Source: an uncultured Prevotellaceae bacterium (GTDB lineage: Bacteria > Bacteroidota > Bacteroidia > Bacteroidales > Bacteroidaceae). Taken from it: DNA of 37,191 nucleotides. The notes below the pieces were generated by a model that was not told the DNA's origin, searched no databases, and was given only the letters and a program-made list of their open reading frames with translations. Below, piece after piece: positions 32,101 through 37,191 of the stretch (the first letter of the stretch is position 1; the number at the start of each line of letters is the position of its first letter). A program made the position numbers and the translations under genes. Location: NCBI GenBank assembly GCA_947176895.1, contig CAMWSK010000025.1, forward strand, positions 1-37,191, given 5' to 3'.

Positions 32101-34073
32101 TAAAACTTGAAGGGGGCTTTCTGGTGCTTTACAATGCCATGAATATCCAAAGGATAAAGGACAACAAGTCGAGATACAAGCAAGACGACTATCGGATGCT
32201 GAACGAATTTTACAAACAGAAAATTCAACAGGTGCATATCGTGGGCGAATATGCCAATCTGATGGTGAGAGACTATCGGGCTGCATTGCAATATGTCCAA
32301 GACTATTTCCAGATGGACTACAGGAAGTTTGTCACAAAATATTTTAAAGGAGACAGGGCAAACGAGATACAACGCAACCTGACACCACAGAAATACGACC
32401 AATTGTTTGGACAATTATCCAAACGACAAATGGAAATTATTTCCAATAAGGATTCACGTTGCATTGTGGTCGGGGCAGGTCCGGGCAGTGGAAAAACACG
32501 AGTGCTGGTCCACAAACTGGCCTCACTTCTGTTGCTTGAGGACGTAAAACACGAACAACTCCTGATGCTGACATTCTCAAGGGCAGCCGCCACGGAATTT
32601 AAACAAAGACTCATGGAATTGATTGGCAACGCCGCCCATTTTGTCGAAATAAAGACATTCCACTCCTATTGCTTCGATCTTTTGGGACGGATAGGCAACC
32701 TTGAAGATTCAAAAAACATTGTTGCAAAGGCTGCCGGGATGATCTGCCAAGGAGAGGTGGAACCCAACAAGATTGGCAAAACGGTGTTGGTCATAGATGA
32801 GGCACAGGACATGGGAACTGAAGAACATGCACTTGTAAAGGCTTTAATGACGAATAATGAGGACATGCGTGTGATAGCAGTAGGAGACGATGACCAAAAC
32901 ATTTATGAATTTCGCGGTTCTGTCTCTGCTTACATGTACCGGCTGGCACAAGAAGGTGGAAGTACATTTATCGAAATGACCGAAAACTATCGCAGTGCAC
33001 GCCATCCGGTGGATTTTGCTAACGAATTTTTGAAATCCATTGATAATAGGATAAAAAATACGCCCATCATCTCCATGAGAAAAGAAGAAGGATGGGTGGA
33101 AATAACGCGTCATCACTCTAAATATATGTATCAGCCACTGATCAAGAACCTGATTCTACACAAGGACAAAAGCACTTCATGTGTACTCACCCAAACGAAT
33201 GAAGAAGCCGCTGTCCTTGTAGCTCTTATGCGAAAACAAGGCTTAAGCAGCAAACTGATACAATCAATGGAGGGTATACGATTCTTGAACATGATGGAAA
33301 TGAGATATTTCCTGAAGTATATAGACAAACGGATAAAAACACCGTTAATTACAGAAGAACTATGGGAAGAAGCCAAGCATGTAACCTTTTCTACGTATAG
33401 TGGAAGTCTAAGTATCGTCTATGTGAAGCGATGTGTGGAACAATTTGAGCAGACCAACAGGACAAAATATCTCACGGACTTCAAAGAATTTGTATTTGAA
33501 TCGTCAGTAGAGGACTTCTGCGACATATCGGAAAGTGATGTTGTGGTATCAACCATTCATAAGGCCAAAGGCAGAGAGTATGATGATGTATATCTGCTCG
33601 TATCCGATGGATTTTCAAAAGATGCACATTTGATGCGCCGGTATTACGTAGGAATAACACGGGCAAAAAACCGGCTGTTTGTACATACAAATGGAGACTG
33701 CTTCGACTATCTACATGTAGACCGATATCTTATCGACCAACGACAATATGATTTGCCTGAAGAGATTGTACTACAACTTTCTCACAAAGATGTCTATTTG
33801 GGATTTTTCAAGGAACGGAAACAAGAGATTCTTGCATTGAGAGGTGGGGATACACTAACCTATAGTGACTATTCTTTGTATAATCCACTAACAAACAGAC
33901 CTGTGGCAAAGTTATCATCTAAAATGCGTAATACGCTATCCGAGTGGGCGGAAAGAGGTTATAAAGTGACATCCGCATCCGTAAGGTTCGTTGTGGCATG
34001 GAAACCCAAAGATGCGCCAAAGAATGAACCGGAAACGGCTGTAGTGTTGGCAGACCTGACACTTTCCTTATAA
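29199..34073 (+). CDS. Exonuclease-RecQ-UvrD helicase fusion
   Basis: A 1624-aa protein with three nucleic-acid modules. Residues about 34-150 form a DnaQ-like DEDD exonuclease: D38-x-E40 in AIVDVEVG, D88 in GHNIIHHDAKYLF and D138 in NNPVNDCKKAKDLL, where the usual histidine five residues before D138 is asparagine. Residues about 290-640 are a RecQ helicase core: PTGGGKS near 311, VIDEAHCFSAWGQDFR near 411, SCFTATA near 452 and QEAGRAGRDP near 602; a winged-helix-like region follows to about 720. Residues about 1075-1510 are a UvrD/PcrA SF1 helicase: GAGPGSGKT near 1092, VIDEAQDMG near 1197, GDDDQNIYEFRGS near 1229, STIHKAKGREYDDV near 1450 and YVGITRAKNRLF near 1483. It is probably a DNA repair or defence enzyme. 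It is a single gene with more A+T than the core genes. The role is inferred. Confidence 0.88.
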   Translation: MSIWSKLIGIKRTEEKNNPIGGNTPSVPCPTPNYAIVDVEVGLNDHRIHDIGALKHNDTVFHKNSKEELFVFLNDTDYICGHNIIHHDAKYLFPGKTCRWALVDTLYLSPLLFPERPYHRLVKDDKLVCEQMNNPVNDCKKAKDLLLDEMARWNSLPKEKRILFASLLKDKKEFEGFLSMVHADYIHEGIPDLIKKLYAGKICQHADFDTLIRQYPCGLAYALALIDTTDYRSVTPGWVLHNYPEVEFIVKLLRHTNCHEGCDYCHTQLDVLHNLKAFFGYERFRTYEGEPLQERAARAAVEGKSLLAIFPTGGGKSLTFQLPALMAGRSVHGLTVVISPLQSLMKDQVDNLADKGITDAVTINGMSDPITRALSIQRVQDGDASLLYISPEMLRSKTIERILFARHVVRFVIDEAHCFSAWGQDFRVDYLYIGKFIRKYQQQKNCNNPIPVSCFTATAKQKVIQDICDYFRQTLDLNLELFASTASRTNLHYSVIHTENDNDKYLRLRELVAESDCPTIIYVSRTKRTEELARKLTRDGHKALPFNGNMEADEKIANQEAFMGDRVRIIVATSAFGMGVDKKDVGLVIHYDISDSLENYVQEAGRAGRDPNLNARCYVLYGDNDLDKHFILINQTKLSISEIQQVWKAVKILTRSRMKVSCSALEIARQAGWDDSVSDIETRVRTALAALEQNGYLIRGNNVPHVYATGITVKNMEEARTRISASVLFDNDDMEKAVRIIKSLISQKHTAKNRDSEAESRIDYLADILGLSKKEVISVVERMRQEGILADSKDISAYLQDAGDSERKSQMLLERFAKLEQYILNHIPDETLRISYKQLNENAVNEGISTSKEKDIRTLLYFLTIKGYTHKKEDAVHNMEISRQTDLESTIRRFEKRLEISRFTVDWLYKLASDAERGNEPDKAIQFSVIELLHQIKSNTRSLFGKLDDIQLEDVEEALLYLSKIGALKLEGGFLVLYNAMNIQRIKDNKSRYKQDDYRMLNEFYKQKIQQVHIVGEYANLMVRDYRAALQYVQDYFQMDYRKFVTKYFKGDRANEIQRNLTPQKYDQLFGQLSKRQMEIISNKDSRCIVVGAGPGSGKTRVLVHKLASLLLLEDVKHEQLLMLTFSRAAATEFKQRLMELIGNAAHFVEIKTFHSYCFDLLGRIGNLEDSKNIVAKAAGMICQGEVEPNKIGKTVLVIDEAQDMGTEEHALVKALMTNNEDMRVIAVGDDDQNIYEFRGSVSAYMYRLAQEGGSTFIEMTENYRSARHPVDFANEFLKSIDNRIKNTPIISMRKEEGWVEITRHHSKYMYQPLIKNLILHKDKSTSCVLTQTNEEAAVLVALMRKQGLSSKLIQSMEGIRFLNMMEMRYFLKYIDKRIKTPLITEELWEEAKHVTFSTYSGSLSIVYVKRCVEQFEQTNRTKYLTDFKEFVFESSVEDFCDISESDVVVSTIHKAKGREYDDVYLLVSDGFSKDAHLMRRYYVGITRAKNRLFVHTNGDCFDYLHVDRYLIDQRQYDLPEEIVLQLSHKDVYLGFFKERKQEILALRGGDTLTYSDYSLYNPLTNRPVAKLSSKMRNTLSEWAERGYKVTSASVRFVVAWKPKDAPKNEPETAVVLADLTLSL

Positions 34074-34613
34074 GTTAACGGTAATCAGCCATACTACCCT
34101 CCGGAAAAATCCACTGACCTGAAAAACAAAAGGGAAAGCAAAAGTAAGCATTGATTATATTCCGGACAAGCCTCTGACCCGGCGATTGTTCCCCATTCCC
34201 CCAAAAAACATAAGAAAAAAGAAAAGAGGGGATGAGCAAAGAAGAGAGGGAAAAGGAGGAAGAAAAAGAGGGTATCCCTAATGGCAGTACTAACTGTGCC
34301 AATGCCGGCATGCCTTCATTGTCCATGACGCAAAGGCAAAATCCTAATGGAGAATCAAAAAAGCGCCACACCATAATTTTCCCGTGGATACGGATGCCCT
34401 CTTCCCCTTCAGACCTTCAAAGCCACATGCTCACCCCCACGTTTACCGTGCGGGCCGGCGACGCACGCGCTGGGATAACGGGTCAGCGGATTTTCCGGGT
34501 GGGCGGAGGGGATGTCAAGAGTATAGTGTGGCGACACAGTCCACAATTTTGTGTAAATGGAAATACGGGATTCAAGTTTGAGTCTCGTATTTTTTATTTT
34601 ATACATTTGCAAA
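34074..34613. other. Non-coding scar between helicase gene and ISAon1 remnant
   Basis: No convincing gene. It holds a purine-rich tract at about 34206-34271 and, near 34528-34556, GTGGCGACACAGTCCAC followed by AATTTTGTGTAAATGG, which looks like a decayed insertion-sequence end. An open frame at 34232-34687 has low-complexity, unconserved-looking content and is not called. Confidence 0.4.
34602..34609 (+). promoter_or_regulatory. -7 element of the ISAon1-type transposase
   Basis: TACATTTG ends five bases before the ATG, with TTTG 21 bases upstream. The transcript would be leaderless or nearly so. Confidence 0.5.
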
Positions 34614-35960
34614 ATGAAACCAGACCAACTGCTCAGAGCCATCCTGCCCGAAGTCCTGATAGACAACTTCGACATAGACCGATTTGAAAAAAGCGATAGC
34701 CGTTTCGACATATGGCTTGACAAGAAGAAAGAACAACTTCGCGAAGACAAGTACAATAATAATAATAATATAATCTCCTACGGATTCGGCGATTACCGCA
34801 CGATACAGGATTATCCCATACGGGGGCGTGCCGCCCACCTCCATGTGCGGAAGCGCAAGTGGCTTTTGACAAAGCCACCGGCAAGATATTCAGCTACGAA
34901 TGGGATGTATCCGAGTTCGACGGCACAAGGCTTAACGCCGAGTTTGTCGCTTTTTAAAAAGAGGAAGATTGACAGCACTCCTGTCAGCATATTCACTCTT
35001 GCCGCCCGCAACGGGCTGAACGGACAGACACTGCGCAGGCAATACAAGGAAGTAATCAGCGGCTATCGGTTGTGGAATCAGCTTGGCCATGCCGATGAAT
35101 ACATCTTGTATCCTGACAATTTCGGTTCTGACATGAGTCTTGACGAGACCTGTCTGAGCAATGGCGATGTCTATACCATACTGACCAACAAGGGCGCGTG
35201 TGGCGGCAAAGGGGCTCTTGCGGCTATGGTTCGTGGCGTGGCAAGTGACACGGTGTCGGCAATACTGCGAAAAGTTCCTTTAAGACAGAGGCTTAAGGTA
35301 AGAACCGTCACGACAGACCCTTCTTCGGCCATGATGCTTACCGTCAGGAACGTCTTTCCGGGCGCATCGCTTGTCAATGACCGGTTCCATGTCCAACAGC
35401 TCACTTCCGAAGCCGTCGACCAACTGAGGATACGACACCGTTGGAAAGTCCTCGATGCCGAGAACAAGGCAATCGGGGAGCATCGTCAGAAGCGAAAGGA
35501 AGCAAAGTCAAAAGAAGAACGCGAACTGGTCGGACAAGGGGAACCCGGGAGGATGGAGAACGGCGAGACCATGCCGCAGATCATGGCGCACAGCCGGCAT
35601 ATTATCCTCAAGCACAAGTCAAAATGGAACGAACAACAGAAAATACGCGCCCGGATATTGTTCAGGATCTTCCCCGATCCGGAAAAAGGCATACAGTCTG
35701 TTTCTAAAACTTGTGGACATATTCAACGGGAAAACTTCTGCCAGAGTTGCCAGACTGAACCTCGCCGGATGGTACAACGAAGTGGAGGACTTTGGGAATA
35801 ATGAATTCAACAAGGTCCTTGAGACTTTTGAGAACCACAACACCACAATAATAAACTATTTCGGACGGAGGCTCACCAATGCGTCGGCGGAATCCTTCAA
35901 TGCCAAAATCAAGGCGTTCAGAACCCACTTCCGGGGAGTCGGCGACATCAGATTCTTCGG
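34614..35960 (+). pseudogene. ISAon1-type (ISL3-like) transposase, frameshifted and truncated
   Basis: The parts of a two-frame DDE transposase are all recognizable. The N-terminal part (MKPDQLLRAILPEVLIDNFD ... DYPIRGRAAHLHVRKRKW) starts at 34614; the frame is then lost at about 34860, where CTTTTGAC may be a two-base expansion, and its continuation IFSYEWDVSEFDGTRLN ends at a TTTTTAAAAAG slippery-like site near 34955. The catalytic part (SLDETCLSNGDVYTILTNK, TTDPSSAMM, NDRFHVQQL) is intact until about 35685, where an extra G in AAAAAGGCAT shifts the frame again; the end (ASAESFNAKIKAFRTHFRGV) stops at the next IS. It is non-functional unless both shifts are suppressed. The element was probably active before decay. 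Confidence 0.82.
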
Positions 35961-35982
35961 TCACGTGGACACTTTGCATGGT

Positions 35983-36029
35983 GGACCCATCCTTCAGCGC
36001 CCATGGGCGCTGAAGGATGGGTCCTTTTT
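35983..36029 (+). terminator. Perfect 42-bp palindrome with T run at IS left end
   Basis: GGACCCATCCTTCAGCGCCC (35983-36002) and its exact complement (36005-36024) are separated by AT and followed by TTTTT on plus. It could terminate transcription entering the IS from the left. It starts 3 bases beyond the transposase stop codon. Confidence 0.65.
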
Positions 36030-36915
36030 AATAGTGCCTTTTGATGTATTCGTCCAACAGTTTCTTCCTGTTCTCTTTGCTAATGCCACTATGTACTCTG
36101 ACTTTACTCTTCAAATCAGAAAAAGTCCCCTCCAGTGCGTTGTTTGTGTTAGGAAGTCCCGTCTCCGGATAATCGTAGAAAGTCCATAACAAGGGCATGT
36201 TCCGCTTCACGCTCAGGTATGCACTGCGTAGTCTCGGACGCATATACGGAGGTGTCCTTCGTTTTATCCTCTTGTCATGGACCCTTTCATTGATGACTTC
36301 TCTGTACTTCTCATGCCATTCCTCGAATGCGCCGATGAAACTCTCCTTGTCCATCCCGGTTATATTATTGACGAGTCCAAACAATTCCGCTGACGCTTCC
36401 AAATCAGGCTCCTGAGTGAGATAGCGACGCACGATGAGTATCTGATGGAATTGGCACATCTGGACGCGTATGGGCCTCAATGCCAGGGATAAACCTTTCA
36501 ATCCGTCTATCACCGCCCCATATATACGAAAGCCATTCTCCTTAAGCCACTCTACACCTTCCACGTATTGGGCGATAGTCTCGTGATGAACATACTTGTG
36601 CCACAGAATCCTGCCTCGCACTGCGTCCTTGATGACCATAAGACCGAAGTTCCTGCCCCAATAGGTCGTGTCCATCTGGATTGTCACATCCTTATCCTTG
36701 GAAATTTTATGGACGTAACGCATTCCTGCAAGGTCACGACGGATTGTCTTCTCGTTCACACCGTACTTGGCCGCAAGCTGGGATAAGGTCTGTTTGCCTT
36801 CTACATAATCGGTGATAACCTGGGATTGATCACGACGATTACCGCCCACAAACTGACGGCCACAGGACTTACATTTGTACAATTGTTTACGGCCTCTGTG
36901 ACCATAACGAATCAC
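36028..36915 (-). CDS. Transposase of IS256-like variant zinc-binding type
   Basis: The 295-aa frame from GTG 36915 has a zinc-ribbon tail (YKCKSCGRQF), a helix-turn-helix (SQLAAKYGVNEKTIRRDL near residue 45) and an IS256-like DDE core: D in TIQMDTTYWG near 81, D in IYGAVIDGLKG near 137 and E in NNALEGTFSDLKSK near 265. Upstream, the same frame encodes KRCFFCGSS, the missing first half of the zinc ribbon, but has no start there; ATG at 36952 (MLKK) is one base out of register across a run of six A. The likely ancestral start is ATG 36952, with seven A. It is thus probably N-terminally damaged or depends on slippage. Confidence 0.8.
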   Translation of the reverse strand: MIRYGHRGRKQLYKCKSCGRQFVGGNRRDQSQVITDYVEGKQTLSQLAAKYGVNEKTIRRDLAGMRYVHKISKDKDVTIQMDTTYWGRNFGLMVIKDAVRGRILWHKYVHHETIAQYVEGVEWLKENGFRIYGAVIDGLKGLSLALRPIRVQMCQFHQILIVRRYLTQEPDLEASAELFGLVNNITGMDKESFIGAFEEWHEKYREVINERVHDKRIKRRTPPYMRPRLRSAYLSVKRNMPLLWTFYDYPETGLPNTNNALEGTFSDLKSKVRVHSGISKENRKKLLDEYIKRHY

Positions 36916-36970
36916 GTCAGAAGAACCACAGAAAAAGCATCTTTTTTAGCATATCAATGATAATATACTA

Positions 36971-36978
36971 CAAAGATA
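36971..36978 (-). promoter_or_regulatory. -7 element of IS transposase
   Basis: TATCTTTG on minus lies 18 bases upstream of ATG 36952. No clear -33 is seen. A perfect palindrome CCTATTATAATAGG (36989-37002) overlaps the likely promoter and could be an operator. Confidence 0.5.
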
Positions 36979-37097
36979 TAATAATCAACCTATTATAATA
37001 GGTCTTACCATGCAAAATGTCCAACCAGCCGACATTGTCAAACACACGGTCAAGAATCAGATTCTCACCATCGATGGTGATAAAACGGAAAGGTGAG

Positions 37098-37131
37098 GGA
37101 GGGGGAAAGGAAGTGGAGGGGGAAAGGAAGT
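37098..37131 (+). repeat. Two tandem 17-bp purine-only repeats
   Basis: GGAGGGGGAAAGGAAGT occurs at 37098-37114 and again at 37115-37131, within a nearly pure A/G tract (about 37083-37150). No gene is present between the IS and the right window edge. Confidence 0.85.
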
Positions 37132-37142
37132 AAGGAAAAACG

Positions 37143-37182
37143 AAAAAAGGGGTCCCGGACTGGCTTTCAGTCCGGGACCCCT
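37143..37182 (-). terminator. Strong minus-strand terminator at right edge
   Basis: GGGGTCCCGGACTG (37149-37162) and CAGTCCGGGACCCC (37168-37181) form a perfect 14-bp stem with a 5-base loop; on minus a T6 run follows. It presumably ends a minus-strand gene that lies to the right of the window. Confidence 0.8.
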
Positions 37183-37191
37183 CTGAAAAAC

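Larger units (their letters stand above)
35966..37023 (-). mobile_element. Insertion sequence with 17-bp terminal inverted repeats
   Basis: TGGACACTTTGCATGGT (35966-35982) and, at 37007-37023, the reverse complement of TGGACATTTTGCATGGT match at 16 of 17 positions and bound a 1058-bp element with one transposase gene on minus. I see no target-site duplication in the flanks. It truncates the ISAon1-type gene on its left. A 42-bp palindrome lies inside the left end and CCTATTATAATAGG (36989-37002) inside the right end. Confidence 0.8.

Noticed and set aside
34232..34687. Open plus frame of 151 codons after the helicase gene
   Set aside because: It begins in a purine-rich tract, continues into the ISAon1-type element out of frame and resembles nothing known.

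Overview
The window looks like a chromosomal segment of a Bacteroidales bacterium, most likely Prevotella or a close relative. The signs are recurrent promoters of the Bacteroidetes form TTG-N19-TAnnTTTG, almost no Shine-Dalgarno sequences, type IX secretion genes (porW/sprE, porX), Bacteroidales-type families (DUF4834, DUF4956, DUF2490) and Bacteroidetes transposase types. This is judged by reading the translations; no database search was run.

Layout. 1-660: the edge of a mobile element, with a truncated excisionase-like zinc-ribbon/HTH gene and two 10-bp-phased repeat arrays, lying against the 3' end of mnmE. 660-6810, mostly minus strand: housekeeping operons udp-mnmE, birA-pyrH and psd-pssA-DUF4834, with tadA divergent from birA. 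6981-11376: dnaE, trxA and a small conserved-looking gene. 11531-11603: tRNA-Pro(GGG) on minus. 11698-18232, plus: aroA, a small gene, porW, porX and tsaE. 18340-22442, minus: a five-gene surface/export operon (VTC-type polyphosphate polymerase domain, DUF4956 membrane protein, DUF2490 outer-membrane-like protein, small sorting-domain protein, Cthe_2159-like carbohydrate-binding protein). 22593-24088: frr-rsgA. 24332-25297: YeiH-type membrane protein. 25505-27892: stand-alone AICAR transformylase, a 69-aa protein and gluQ. 27960-28862: AraC-type regulator. 29199-34073: a 1624-aa exonuclease-RecQ-UvrD fusion. 34614-37023: a frameshifted ISAon1-type transposase remnant followed by a second IS with 17-bp terminal inverted repeats. 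The last 170 bases hold a polypurine tract and a strong minus-strand terminator.

How the parts relate. Four enzymes that modify tRNA anticodon loops (MnmE, TadA, TsaE, GluQ-RS) and translation factors (Frr, RsgA) make the left and middle an ordinary core region. PorW and PorX are parts of the type IX secretion and gliding apparatus, and the facing minus operon encodes a small protein with a likely T9SS type A sorting signal. The most interesting units are the VTC/DUF4956/carbohydrate-binding operon, the triple-domain helicase, the phased arrays next to mnmE and the two triplet arrays of a roughly 20-bp palindromic repeat. DNA from about 28.9 kb to the right end is visibly richer in A+T and IS-rich, which suggests an accessory region.
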